DNA from: Mimachlamys varia | Lineage: Eukaryota > Mollusca > Bivalvia > Pectinida > Pectinidae | Direction: 5' to 3' | Assembly (NCBI GenBank): GCA_947623455.1 | Contig: OX392535.1 | Location: forward strand, 35,922,688-35,986,687 | DNA length: 64,000 nt | Made by a program: the position numbers and the translations under genes | Notes under the pieces: generated by a model | The model's database searches: none | Seen by the model: only the letters and a program-made list of their open reading frames with translations | What the model was told of the DNA's origin: nothing | Shown: positions 48,499-59,215 of the stretch, piece after piece | Layout: each line of letters starts with the position of its first letter | Numbering within the stretch: position 1 is the stretch's first letter

Positions 48499-50085
48499 AT
48501 TGTCAAAAATAACATTTTAAAAACATTTTCATTTTTAATTATTCTTTTTCGTCCTATTTGTTATATTATAGAAGGTATAAATAAATGGTGACATCTTAAC
48601 AAACACATATGTACATTATTATACTTGAAATAAAATTGATTATCATAGAACTATCAAATGACCCTTGACCCCTTTGCAAACTGACATCCATATCTTTTAA
48701 CCAAAGTAAATGCATAGCAAAATTCTACAAACGTACGGTTTTAGTTTGACGACTAAATTGTGTTGTAATGTTTCTACATACAAAATCCGATCCAGGTTTT
48801 TGTCAAACTAAACTTTAGTTTTTAAACGTTAACTATTCAATTGGCGAATTGACTTTGATGAAGAAATGCTGCTTTACAGGAAGTGACGTGTTCAACAGAT
48901 AATTCAAAAGTTGGTGTGGGAGAACGAGGCTGTGTGTGGGAGTTCATAAATAAGAATACCATGTGTCATTATAAGGTATGGATAGTTTACCTGCTGATGT
49001 ATTATTTGATGGATAGTTCGATGCTATAAATAGATTAATCACCGGAAGTGGTCATTCTTAATGAAGATAAATCACTTGAGAGTCTCTCAAAGCGGTAACC
49101 CACCGATCCCTAAAAAAAGTATGTTTATACTGTGTGCTTATGTATCGTTAGATGTTGTCTATGTGAATAGTTTTCCATATATTTAGAAAGGAAAGAAAAC
49201 ACGCATTATTCATCTCGCTGATAACACTTGTGGATGTTGAAAGGGTAACAATATGAGCGTAGCGGCGGGAATGGCGGCCATAACCCTCTCCTGTATAACA
49301 AACTCTCCAAAAAACCAATCTAATTTACATCAACTACAGACGGCCTTCTTTGATATTTTGTGTGTGTGTTATTGTATCGTTGTATCAAAAATGATGAACG
49401 AGAATTTTATTTGAATGCGATTTTGATATATTTACATATAGGTTAACGTTAATACTTATTTTTGTGAAGAACATTTTTGTTGTTATAATTTACCTATACA
49501 TAACCTATATATTGTATTTGTATAAAGGTTTGGAACACGTATTCTTCGTTTAAAACCCTTCATCCTATAATTTGCATTTTACCACTTAAATACTTAAATA
49601 CATGTCAGGACGTATGCTTTTATAAATGGACTTCAGTTCGTGATAAATTGATACGATAATTAAAAAAAAATCTTAACCCATTATGACTTTCTATTAAAAA
49701 ACTAATTGATTTCAAATTGCAATGATCCTATTCTTAGCAAGTATAATAGCCATCGCTAGGTTTATAGTATTCTTGTCATAACTGAATTATGTAATTAATC
49801 ACAATTAATTAAGATATCAAGAGATAATTTGAAACACAAATGTATTAATTTCAATAACAAAAATAATTGCAATCACTAGATTGTATCTGTCTGCATTGTA
49901 GCTTTCGGTACATCGACCAAAAAGGGGGTTATTAACTAAAATAAAATAGATAGGAGATACATATCAGAGATAAACCTATTTTAAACGATCCGGGAGGTGA
50001 TTCGACTGTATGCCGTACTAAATATAAAACGATTTTGCATTCTACCAAACAAGTTGTATCTAAAAATGGAAATTCAAATTGAAAT
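48499..50085. other. Non-coding DNA, nothing recognised
   Basis: AT-rich, with a slightly GC-richer patch at about 49255-49290 (GTAGCGGCGGGAATGGCGGC). No repeat family or supported frame. Confidence 0.45.
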
Positions 50086-50090
50086 ATCAT

Positions 50091-50262
50091 TCAAATGAAC
50101 TGAGCGAGATATCTCTCAGTCCGACCAAGATTGCGACCATAAAACTTGCTCATAGGCCTCCTCCACCTCCATTTCTCGAATCCATGTGTCGTAAGTTTGT
50201 TTGTTCGCAGCCGACGCCTTTCACGAAAAATACAACTTCTAATTTTATTATTTAAACGTCTA
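50091..50262 (-). pseudogene. Retroelement coding-tail fragment
   Basis: The minus-strand frame includes LRTNKLTTHGFEKWRWR and SKFYGRNLGRTERYLAQF. It aligns by eye with NKLTPQGFERCRL and GRLYGRHLDLIEKYSVSL in the 57.1 kb copy, and the DNA matches along the same stretch (AACAAACTTACG, GGATTCGAGAAATGGAGG). The 3' end of the element is missing here. I infer the tail of the reverse-transcriptase protein. Confidence 0.6.
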
Positions 50263-50727
50263 TCGTTTTGACGCATAATAATTCTTGAAATAACCACTTA
50301 AGAACGCTTGCTACATTTTCGTTGAAAGTTTTATTTCTCTCGCTTTTCATCTGTCAAGCAAAAAAAAATAAAATCTGAATCTTTAATCTGAAAAAAGAGA
50401 GATCCGCCACGAAAACATTTTTGAAATACACCTTAATCCGTCATGAAATCAGTCACGACGATTGCAAAATATGTGCTCAACAGATGTTCTTTTAAAGTGA
50501 TTGTCATCTAAAGATGATTTGATTTGTCACGAAACTATACTTAGTCTTCGCAAGAGATGTCCGGAGAAAAGAACTTAATTTATCACGAAAACTACCAGGC
50601 CTACTGAAGTTATGGAAAGCCCTTTATAAATCCAATTTATCGGTTAAAAAACCACTTGCTACTATGAAGCCATGTATACCCTAAACATTTGCCCATCGGT
50701 TATAAAACCATACCTCCTTGTTGAAAG
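50263..50727. other. AT-rich non-coding DNA
   Basis: Nothing recognised between the coding-tail fragment and the hairpin. Confidence 0.45.
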
Positions 50728-50798
50728 CATCTTCGCTTACCAAGGGTTACGATTCAGCGACTTCCTCTTCGGATCGTAACTCTTGGTAAGCGAAGATG
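50728..50798. repeat. Strong stem-loop, 28-bp arms
   Basis: The arm 50728-50755 (CATCTTCGCTTACCAAGGGT, then TACGATTC) pairs with 50771-50798 with two mismatches in 28 around a 15-base loop AGCGACTTCCTCTTC. No terminator-like U tract or coding neighbour is seen. A compact foldback element is the simplest reading; a structured RNA is possible but unsupported. Confidence 0.75.
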
Positions 50799-50849
50799 TG
50801 AGGAAACGTATTGATAGTGTCAAAGTGAACAACTGGGCAACTCAAGAGA

Positions 50850-51010
50850 TTTGTAAATCTTGGTCACATCCAAGAAAGCATGAATCCTCAAAATAAGAAC
50901 CGAGTAATCATAGTCATCACAACAAGTATAAGCACACTAATGAGCAAACTCAGAAACGTCCATCTTCATATCGCACAAAGGTACAGAATATTACTCGACG
51001 AGATGAAGAT
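50850..51010 (-). mobile_element. Retroelement coding-tail/3' junction, family B copy 13
   Basis: On the minus strand: ATATTCTGTACCTTTGTGCG, ATATGAAGATGGACGTTTCT, TAGTGTGCTTATACTTGTTG, TACTCGGTTCTTATTTTGAG, GATGTGACCAAGATTTAC. This is the end of the reading frame and the first part of family B. The conserved GATGAAGCAGAAG core is absent because the copy stops before it. Confidence 0.65.
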
Positions 51011-51440
51011 GGCAACTATAAGGAATTGTGTGTAGGTCTATTTGAATATCGAAATCTTGAATAATCGGTACACATCGTTTCCAAAATAGATCAATGTTTC
51101 TGATGCAAATATATAGTACTTACAATCTTGTATTGTGTTTCTGAATTATTTGCCACATCGCAACTGTTACTTCAAATCTGGGGATGTTTTTTTTTCCTAC
51201 GAACTAATTCTCCAAACAAAGAACGTGATTTTTGTTTTTGCTTTGCTTCCAAACCCGACATAAACATTTGTGAACAAACATGTGTAGATGTGCTTTGATA
51301 ACTTGATTGATTGACTCATTGAAGCTAGTTTATGCCAATGATCCATCTCTTTGGCTTGACTTTATTTAAAAGTAGTACGGTACACATTGAAATGTATTAT
51401 GACAATGGAGTATATTTCTGATGCATTATTTACAATTGCA
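51011..51440. other. Non-coding DNA before the CACTG element
   Basis: AT-rich; nothing recognised. The last four bases, TGCA (51437-51440), may be one half of a target duplication. Confidence 0.45.
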
Positions 51441-51477
51441 CACTGTAAAAAATCATTACGTGTTTTATGTTTTATTT

Positions 51478-51540
51478 AAAACATATAGTGTTTTTGATAA
51501 AACATATAGTGTTTTTGATAAAACATATAGTGTTTTTGAT
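51478..51540. repeat. Three perfect 21-bp subterminal repeats
   Basis: AAAACATATAGTGTTTTTGA+T is repeated three times without change, then continues as degenerate AAAACTTCTGGTGTTTT and AAAACATATGTGTTTT copies to about 51640. It forms the left subterminal zone of the CACTG element. Confidence 0.85.
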
Positions 51541-52047
51541 AAAACTTCTGGTGTTTTAAGCAAAACATATGTGTTTTAGGGATAAACATTATGTTTTATT
51601 TAAAACATTCAGTGTTTTAAATTTAAAACACTAAACCCGTTTGGAATAAACACCAAGAAACATATAGAATAAAAATGCACATCTTTTATAAAAAAAACTT
51701 TTAGATGGGTCTATTTTCATATTAAAAGTATAAAAAAAGAATAAATGAGTAATTTCATATTTCTTGCTTGTTTGGTCTGAATATTTGTTGCGGGGCAACA
51801 TTTAATTATTGTTATGCAAGAGAATGTGCTCTGATTAGACTTGATAGTATTAACCTGTTATTAAGTGATTAAAAATATGCATTGCGCATTGTTATTACTG
51901 TAATGAAGCGTTTTTTTATGGTTTTGTGTTTCATTTAAAACACCTCCGTTTTTTGTAATACATGTCCGTTTTACGGTTAATATTCGCGCATTTCGCCGTC
52001 ACGTGACCATATCACAACACTCGCCCACACCAAGACGAAGGTAGCTG

Positions 52048-52089
52048 ATGCTGAGACGAAAGAAAGCGGTGCGGATCAATACATTTGGG
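52048..52089 (+). CDS. Possible first coding exon inside the transposon
   Basis: A locally GC-richer patch (51985-52090) contains ATG at 52048 followed by MLRRKKAVRINTFG and a GGG|GTAATT splice-donor-like boundary. The basic peptide and composition differ from the surroundings. No continuation could be proved: the next exon-like segment does not join in an open frame. It may belong to the transposon's own decayed gene or to captured host sequence. Confidence 0.2.
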
Positions 52090-52476
52090 GTAATTATACA
52101 TTTATATCTATGTATGTATAGATATACTAAGTAAATTGTATATTGTGAAAGAACATTTGATTCTGAAATTCAAACGTTTCGACGCAGCAGCTGCATGTGC
52201 ACATACATACACATGTGTTGTTTGTTTTGAGCTGGTCAAGACTGTTGACCAACAAAGGATAATGGCGGTCAGGGGCATGGCACGGTGTTAAGATGTAAAT
52301 AAGCTTAGTGTATGGCACGGTGCTGAAGATATACATATAAGCCTAGTGTATAAACATTATTGTTTTAATATAAACGGATTCTATTTTACTTATTTATTTT
52401 TTTACAATTTCGACATCACAAATATTATTTAATCGGGACAGATTTTATTAATCTTTTAATTCTATTATTTCGTATA

Positions 52477-52705
52477 GATCCTTTGACTTTGTCTTTGAGG
52501 AAAAGGGGGCCAGTTGAGATCCTTTTGTCCTCTTAGATATTGGAAGGTGACGTACACAAATCTTTAGAATTTACTTCATTAAGTCTTGAAAGTGATTGCA
52601 GTTTGTGGTTAAAATCAATCTTTCTAATGTGATCCTTTGACTTTGTCTTTGAGGAAAAGGTGGCCAGTTGAGATCCTTTTGTCCTCTTAGATATTGGAAG
52701 GTGAC
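52477..52705. repeat. 75-bp direct duplication
   Basis: 52477-52551 and 52631-52705 are the same sequence (GATCCTTTGACTTTGTCTTT, GAGGAAAAGG, CCAGTTGAGATCCTTTTGTC) with a single substitution, GGGCC to GTGGCC. The 79 bases between are unrelated. The first copy is bounded by an AG on the left and GAAG|GTGACG on the right, so a duplicated exon is possible, although every frame has a stop. Confidence 0.85.
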
Positions 52706-52930
52706 ATAAAAAATGCAAACTCGATAGCCTACACCATAACATGTAAGTTTATACTTTAATGTTTACTGTAAAGCTCTACATGCTTTTTTAAGAGTTAATA
52801 CAATAATAAAACTGTCTTTAAAATTCTTTTCGTATCCATTTGACTAAGACAAAGCCCTCTTCTATAGCTCAGACCCCGATGAAGACCCTCCCTGGTTGTT
52901 GGTTTACCAGTGTGTGTATGTGTGTGCGAT

Positions 52931-52955
52931 CGGGGGTGGAGGGGGGGGGGGGGGT
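52931..52955. repeat. Short poly-G tract
   Basis: GGGGGTGGAGGGGGGGGGGG+GGGG, next to a TGTGTGTATGTGTGTG stretch at 52911-52926. It could form a G-quadruplex. Confidence 0.8.
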
Positions 52956-53204
52956 GATAAATGTCATGCATATTATGGAAAGTATATAGTGCATGTTTCA
53001 TATAATTACTTATCACTAATTAATGATACCTGATCAATATGTATGTGCTTGTATATATCGGAAATAACTTTTTCCATTTACTACAGTTAAGGAGGTTCAG
53101 GGGATTTGTATAACATTGTATGATACAGATTGATTAGACTGCTGGTTTTCAGTGTATTTGCTGTGTAATTCCTGTCTCATATCAGATTCAAATTAAAATT
53201 GCAG

Positions 53205-53290
53205 ATACAGTCAAACTTCATTATCTCGAAGCTAGTGGATCAGGAAAACACTAAGATGTATTTGGAGAATTTGAATTAGGCAAGTACAAT
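53205..53290. mobile_element. Pogo/Tigger-like terminal-repeat scrap
   Basis: ACAGTCAAACTTCATTATCT+CGAA followed by an element-like GAATTTGAATTAG resembles ends of pogo/Tigger-type Tc1-mariner MITEs as I remember them (CAGTCRAACCTC...TATCTCGAA). Only one end is clear, so it may be a solo fragment. Confidence 0.4.
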
Positions 53291-53408
53291 TCACATACAA
53301 TTTACACTGTTGGGATAGAAGATTTACTTGGAGTTTTATAAAAATATTCAAATTAATAACAGACTTATTAAACGTTTTCTATTTAGAATTTACGTTTGTA
53401 TTTTACAG

Positions 53409-53853
53409 GGATCTGATAACAGTAAAATGGTATGGATACTTCACCATATGGAGAAAGCCGCTGCTTTGGAAAAGGAATCTAAAGAAAGAGACTATCCGCC
53501 GCATTAAAAAGTATGTACATGTTTGCTAAAATGTCTGCATAGGACTGAAGTAAATAGAAATTATTTGTAAAAATAATGGTAACCCATATACATTAGTTGC
53601 AGTTGTGTGTGATATCTATACACTTGCATGTATATGAAATTTACATTATTAAAAATAAGCATATCTTGTGTCTGCAGATTCTCATTTTGATATTTTTTTA
53701 CAGGTTGTTGCAGAGGATATGATTTTTAGAACATGTGACACGGAGGAGTTGTCTGCTCCATGCCTGATCTGTTTTCTCCATGGTGACAAAATATCAGAAA
53801 TAGCAACAGTCGGGGATGGACAGACCATTTATGCTGCTACACGTCTGATATGA
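53409..53853 (+). pseudogene. Two exon-like segments in one phase, decayed gene
   Basis: Segment 1 (53409-53510) follows TTTTACAG and ends before GTATGT. In frame it reads GSDNSKMVWILHHMEKAAAL, then EKESKERDYPPH, and a TAA two codons before the donor. Segment 2 (53704-53853) follows TTTTTTTACAG and reads VVAEDMIFRTCDTEELSAPC, then LICFLHGDKISEIATVGDGQ, ending RLI and TGA. Segment 1 is 102 nt, so the two share a phase apart from that TAA. Balanced amino-acid content and paired splice signals argue for real former exons. I do not recognise the protein. It could be cargo or the transposon's own gene. Confidence 0.35.
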
Positions 53854-54104
53854 AGATGGGCTTGCTGTATCCATAACACACGTATAAAACAACAGTGCCG
53901 CTGCTGTGCATTTCTAAAATGCAGAAAACTGAGTGCCGTGCTGAAAAAAACTGGATAAAGAATCTGGTGTAAATGTAACAGTTAAAGTATCATTTCGTGA
54001 TTCATATGAAGAAGTACATCCCATATGGCCAATATGAGTGGACGTTTTACAAATATTGATATTTTGATAATGTAGATTACATTATGTTGTAGTAAAAACA
54101 TGAA

Positions 54105-54417
54105 CAAGTAAAACATGTTTTATTTAAAACACGTTAAAGTGTTTTTAAAGTGAGTCTAGCAAGTGTAATGTTGAAGTGTTTTTGTTAAAACATTTGAACG
54201 TGTTTTTAATAAAACATTAATGGTTTAAAATAAACGTCTCTGTTTTTCCTTTAAAACACTAGTGTTTTTGCCAAAAACGGAGTATATGTAACATTTAAAA
54301 CACTTGTGTTTAAATATACACGTGTAAAGTGTTTTAATTAAAACGTGAAACATGTTTATAAAGTGAGTCTGACAGCCGTTTTTAAACAAACATGTTTTAC
54401 AGGAATTTTTTTTACAG
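54105..54417. repeat. Right subterminal repeat zone of the CACTG element
   Basis: Contains AAAACATGTTTTATTTAAAA, GTGTTTTTAAAGTGAGTCT (two related copies, near 54150 and 54360), GTGTTTTTAATAAAACATTA and GTGTTTTAATTAAAAC. The AAAGTGAGTCTG/A motif is specific to this side. It mirrors the left zone. Confidence 0.7.
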
Positions 54418-54419
54418 TG

Positions 54420-56785
54420 CAGGAGTATTTTGAGGATTTTTGTAGCGGTCCCCGTTAGAAGGTTTTGGTATTGAGCTTCCTTGGATAGTATATTCCACGA
54501 AGTGGAACAGATCTTAGGTCGACAGTCTATGCTATTAAAAACGTTCAGTGCTCAACCTCTCCTTCAAGGCAGAACTCGTCTGCTGTAGCGCTATAGCTAA
54601 GTTCAAGTCATATAGGCGAGGATTTGAACGTAGGGATATACCCATATCTTCTTCAAGCAGAACGCACCTTCCTAATTCAATAAAGGTTGTTGCCCCGTCG
54701 GTTACTTGGCATTCTCAATATTTTCTATTTACTGTTCGAATTTCGCGCGTGATATTGTTGTGGGTCGTTGCTTTATTTATTCACAATATCTGTGAAACCT
54801 AGTTATCCTCAACATATCTATAATTTCTGTAACATAAAGATACATGTACATATTCGTGTGTGGATATTTTCGAAAATATTTTACTCAATGCTAAAAACGC
54901 GAAAATGTCCGCACCGTAAAAATGTCTAGTAGTACAGTACTGCATTGTATGACTCGGACAGTTGGTCTTATATCGCTTAGATAAAACGAAATGAACAACC
55001 TCTGTCAGACCGAAACTAACATGGCATATAAAAGGTAAAAAAAAAGTAGGTCATCGGTCGCATATGGATGAGATATAATTATTACGCCATGATCTCCAAA
55101 CGGATCAAGAACTAATCCGTTCACATACAGACGTAAAGAAAAAAACATTGATATTCATAATACGAATGAAAAATAAATTAGATATCTACAGTAGTAATCT
55201 AGTTTTCTGATGAATGTCACTTTTGTAAGTTTTAACAAATCGTTTTCGCTTTGAATTTATAACACATTGTTTTTCATTACGCCTCGAGGAACGAAACCTA
55301 TTTTCATGCATGGGCAAAAAACTAAACGATTTCCAAGAATTGATATGAAAAAATATTTCGAAAATCAAAATATATGTAAATGCATTATTTCGTCAAACTA
55401 TAACATAGGATACATGATATATCAATGACAATGCGTTATTTTCTAGTTTTTTCTCGCATCTGATTCTTTGTAATGACGTCATTATAGGACGTACCCTCAA
55501 CATCAAACTGATGTAAACAAAAGACTGGATTATCTATCGTAGTACCGTTTCTTTCCGGTAGGGTTAGCTACGCTATGAGACACTGGCTGGAAGTTCGAGC
55601 CAACACAAATAAAACCGTCAATAGTAGGCTCTTAATAACACCTTGACGTCGACAAATGTGAGATGACGTATATTTTCAAAGCGAAGCCTGGTGAAATTAA
55701 GAAAACGTATATGATATCAATTACGGAAATTCTAAAACCTGTACTTTATTTCATATCGCTACCGCGAAAAGTTGTAGAGGAGAGCATGTTCATGGTAAAG
55801 CGAGCATTTTGATTGACATGCATCCTGGCGCATGTGTAGTAATTGACAGGAATTCCGCGGCCAGCTGACCAGTTAACGACTAATTGACCATGCGAACGGT
55901 CAGAAGTGCCACCCACAACGCACAAATAAACCCCGGCATGCCAAGGTCAATGCGCGTGTCTTTATTGGCTGTTCATGATATCCATTATCTAGCATTCCCT
56001 AATAAATAAACAGAAGATGATGTTACAAAATCTGTCGCGAAAAGTAAATTATGAAGTATCAGTGTTTCATTTCCCAAACTGCAACTATACATTCGGTAAC
56101 GTTTTTCACTTAATAATAGCAACGGGTTAAATGACTAACTTTAAAGAAACCCCTACCAATGTATGATAACAGCAAAACTTTCTGGTGGTTTCTGTCTGTG
56201 TAGAGTATTGATCCTTCAAGGTAAAATCTATCAAAAATGTCAAATTTGAAAGCTGATTCTATTGCTCAAATATGATATTATAGAAAATATCAAAACGTAA
56301 AAAAATGCTTATGCATTTCATAAAGAATGTTAAGATTAGAAAATAATTTTAAACCAATTATAGATTATTAATGAAATATTGACATTTTTGATAAAAGAAA
56401 AATATTTACCTGGACAAGTACTGGAACAAGTAAACAGTTTGATATTAGAAATGTTTCTTCTTACATCTTGTAATTAAAGCCTTTTACACGAGTTTTTGTA
56501 ATTATCTGAACAAATATTGACTTAGAAACTTCGCAGGTCATGTTTCTGATGGAGCTCCGCGTCCACACGTAGCCCTGTATGTATTTACATATATATACCT
56601 ATATTTACTTACACCTCTACCTTCTTCAACTGTTTTAACCCTGACTGCGTATAGATAAGCGCATACGAAGTGAAAAGGCTCAGCGGATTGATACAAAGCA
56701 TTGGTTTCAAATAAGGCGCCGTTTACGCTTTATGAAAATAACTATTTGGTCACACCCATTGTTTGGTTCTTTCAATATCTTGGGA
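54420..56785. other. Non-coding DNA, nothing recognised
   Basis: Moderately AT-rich. An 84-codon frame at 54548-54802 is not supported. 55830-55990 is more GC-rich, with no recognisable element. No tandem repeats were seen. Confidence 0.45.
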
Positions 56786-56788
56786 AAA

Positions 56789-57232
56789 AAATCAGAGAAT
56801 ACCAAAGCGTCAACAAAACATTAATCCGAACTCAAAATCGATTAAACTAAAAAAAAGAAATATTTACACGGAGACTGTCGTAAAAGCACAAGAGAATAAG
56901 ACCAGGTGTTCCGGAAGAGTAAGCGTCTTCTGCTTCATCGACGACACCCGCCATGAATATCTTGGTCGCATCAAAGTGTGCATCAATCCTCAAAATGAGA
57001 ACCGAGTCATTATTGTCAATCACAACAAGGAAACACACTAATAAGCACACTCAAAAACTTCCATCTTCATATCACACAAAGATACAGAATATTTCTCGAT
57101 GAGATCAAGATGCCGACCATAAAGCCTGCCCATAGTCTTTATTAACCTGCATCTCTCGAATCCCTGTGGCGTAAGTTTGTTCATCAGCAGTTGACATCTA
57201 TCACGAAAATTTCGATATGTTCCATGAAACAT
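56789..57232 (-). mobile_element. Retroelement coding tail plus 3' end, family B copy 14 (best)
   Basis: On the minus strand the coding tail (57232 to about 57040) ends at a stop and is followed by GACTCGGTTCTCATTTTGAG, GCGGGTGTCGTCGATGAAGC, AGAAGACGCTTACTCTTCCG, GAACACCTGGTCTTATTCTC and a short ending GGTATTCTCTGATTTTTTTC. A deletion removed the TTTGTTCATATTTTGCCC part. It is the reference copy for linking the reverse-transcriptase tail to family B. Confidence 0.8.
57038..57232 (-). pseudogene. Retroelement protein C-terminal fragment
   Basis: The frame reads FRDRCQLLMNKLTPQGFERC, then RLIKTMGRLYGRHLDLIEKY, then SVSLCDMKMEVFECAY and a stop. Equivalent tails occur at 11.2, 26.5, 31.5, 50.2 and 50.9 kb. 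The GF...YGRH..LI.KY pattern matches C-termini of retroelement reverse-transcriptase proteins I remember, but I cannot name the family. The start codon is arbitrary because the rest of the protein is missing. Confidence 0.6.
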
Positions 57233-57235
57233 GGA

Positions 57236-58955
57236 ACATAATCATGGAACCTAATTATTTCGGATCCATTGCGTCTGAATATCTTATTTCATGGATGCAC
57301 GTTAGAAATTCTTTAAGTGTGAGCAAACAATGACGGCTTTCTTTTCAAACATTCGACCACGTGATTACAAGGACAGATTTGTCAGAAGTGCTATTGATGT
57401 TATTAAAGAAAATACAATTTTGTTGTTATTCTGTATTTCCTAAATCTACCAATATCTCGATGTAAATTCACTGGAAATATGTTATGTTAGAAACCACAGC
57501 TATCGTACATGTAGTTACCATTGTGTGACAACACACTCTGTATATTTGTTTTTTTTTCATAAAAACATTTGAACATTATCAATGAAGAAAACCAAAGGAT
57601 TGAACCTCAATTTAACTGCGTATACGGTAGTATGACAGTACTTTGAAAAGAAAAACAAACAAAAAAGATATGTAGCGCGTTTGATCCTAAACGGATAGTA
57701 TATGTACATGTATATACACAATTTATCATAATAAGATGAGGAAGACCTTTTTGGAAGAGTGAGAAATAGAAAAGAAAGGATGTGTGAGAGAAGGAAAGGA
57801 GTTTGTATGTTCCCTTACTGCACCAATGTGTCTAAATAGTAAATACATCTAAATAACATGCAGACGTGGTACCTATTTTTTGATATTTGAAATATATTCA
57901 TTGAGCCAGATTAATTATTTACATGTTCATGTGATGCGTTAAAGCTACACTAGGTACACTATATTAAATCAAGAATTATCCAAACTCTGACATAAAATTT
58001 AATTTAATTTCATTAATGAGAATACAATTAAATTATGATTTAAAAGGCTGTGTAGACTTACTATCTAATTAACGTACGTACACATCACTCTTCTATATTG
58101 CAATTAATTTAAGACGCCACCAATTCATAAAGAATTATTCTTTATTTATCTCTCAATCTAATTTGCTTCGTACAATTTATTATCAACCTAATAAAAGTTC
58201 CATTTGATAAGAATCATAAATTTTGAATCTAAATGTGGAACTCTTTTTGAATGGAGGTAATTGTAAAAGTTAAATATAACAAACATCCTTAAGGTAAACA
58301 CTATGATCATTACACTAGAATAATTACACACACAGACACAGGTAAATCGCTGATAAACGTTTGTCAAATAACGTATCTGGAAAAACGATTGCCTTTCGGA
58401 GAAAAATAATATATAAATAGTAACAGCAATAATAGCACAACGAAATTAAAATATCACAATAGAAGTGCGCATGCGTTGCTACGGACTGTGTCACAAAATG
58501 ACATTCTAGGAGCAAAAACAAGACATGTATGAATGGAAAAATAAATAGTGGAGTAATAAATGAAGAGAAGCATCCATCAACTCAAAATAGATGAAAGAGT
58601 TTGAAGTCATTTGTAAGAGAGAGAGAGATTTATGGTGTTGAGTGTTCCATTTCATAACTGTTCCGTCTCGTCTTGTTTTTTTTGCCCTTTGATATGTTTG
58701 TGTGTGTGGTTAAAACCGTTTCATTATTTCTCCGACTTAGAGTTATTTATTTTAATGTGGGAGTGTTGATATTTCGGGAAAATTAATTGTATAAGTGGGG
58801 TGATTAATGTATACTATTTAATACAGGAAACCAACAAAACGAATTCTACAAATGCATTGTCCCTATAGCCAAAAGTAAATTACAACTGCATATCATCATT
58901 CCCTACGAAAAAAGTCAGCAGATCCCAATTGGATTTGCTTAAACCCACTCAAGAT
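57236..58955. other. AT-rich non-coding DNA
   Basis: A small hairpin GTTCCATGAAACATGGAAC lies at the left edge (about 57220-57238) and a (GA)n run at about 58615-58628. Nothing else recognised. Confidence 0.5.
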
Positions 58956-58959
58956 TAGT

Positions 58960-59215
58960 GGGCGATGACCAAGCAGGTAAAATGTATAGCATTCTGCTAC
59001 CACTAGCCCTCGACCTCTTGTTCGCAGTGGCCAACTGGTTAATGTGTCTAACATTCTGCTACCACTAGCCCTCCACCTCTGGGTCGCGGTTTTGAGGCCT
59101 ACGTGGGGCAGTCGCCAGGTACTACCGTAGGTCGGTGTTTTTTCTCCGGGTACTCCGGCTTTCCTCCACCACTAAAATTGAACACGTCCTAACATGACAA
59201 TGGCTGTCAATAGGC
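58960..59215 (+). mobile_element. V-SINE copy with a duplicated tRNA head
   Basis: Two head-like units lie in tandem. The first (58960-59028) has GCGATGACCAAGCAGGTAAA, ATTCTGCTACCACTAGCCCT and CGACCTCTTGTTCGCAGT. The second (59028-59095) has AGTGGCCAACTGGTTAATGT, ATTCTGCTACCACTAGCCCT and CCACCTCTGGGTCGCGG. The usual body follows: CTACGTGGGGCAGTCGCCAG, GTAGGTCGGTGTTTTTTCTC, CGGGTACTCCGGCTTTCC, ACACGTCCTAACATGAC. The tail decays after GGCTGTCAATAGG. Confidence 0.75.

Larger units (their letters stand above)
51441..54419. mobile_element. Probable DNA transposon, about 3 kb, CACTGTAAAAAA ends
   Basis: The left end CACTGTAAAAAATCA and the right end TTTTTTTTACAGTG are inverted repeats of 12 or more bases. 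Both subterminal zones (51455-51640 and 54105-54400) are filled with GTGTTTT / AAAACAC motifs in both orientations, as is typical of transposase-binding arrays. CACTG termini with dense subterminal repeats recall EnSpm/CACTA elements, but no transposase is visible, so the class is uncertain. TGCA occurs at 51437-51440 and 54418-54421, which could be a 4-bp target duplication if the right end is at ACAG. Inside are exon-like segments, a pogo-like scrap and a duplicated 75-mer. Confidence 0.6.

Noticed and set aside
56847..57050. Possible small protein containing VVDEAEDAYSSGTPGL, also open at 35.4 kb
   Set aside because: The region lies after the stop codon of the retroelement coding tail, and most of the other copies carry stops or frameshifts there. 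DNA conservation looks better explained at the RNA level.
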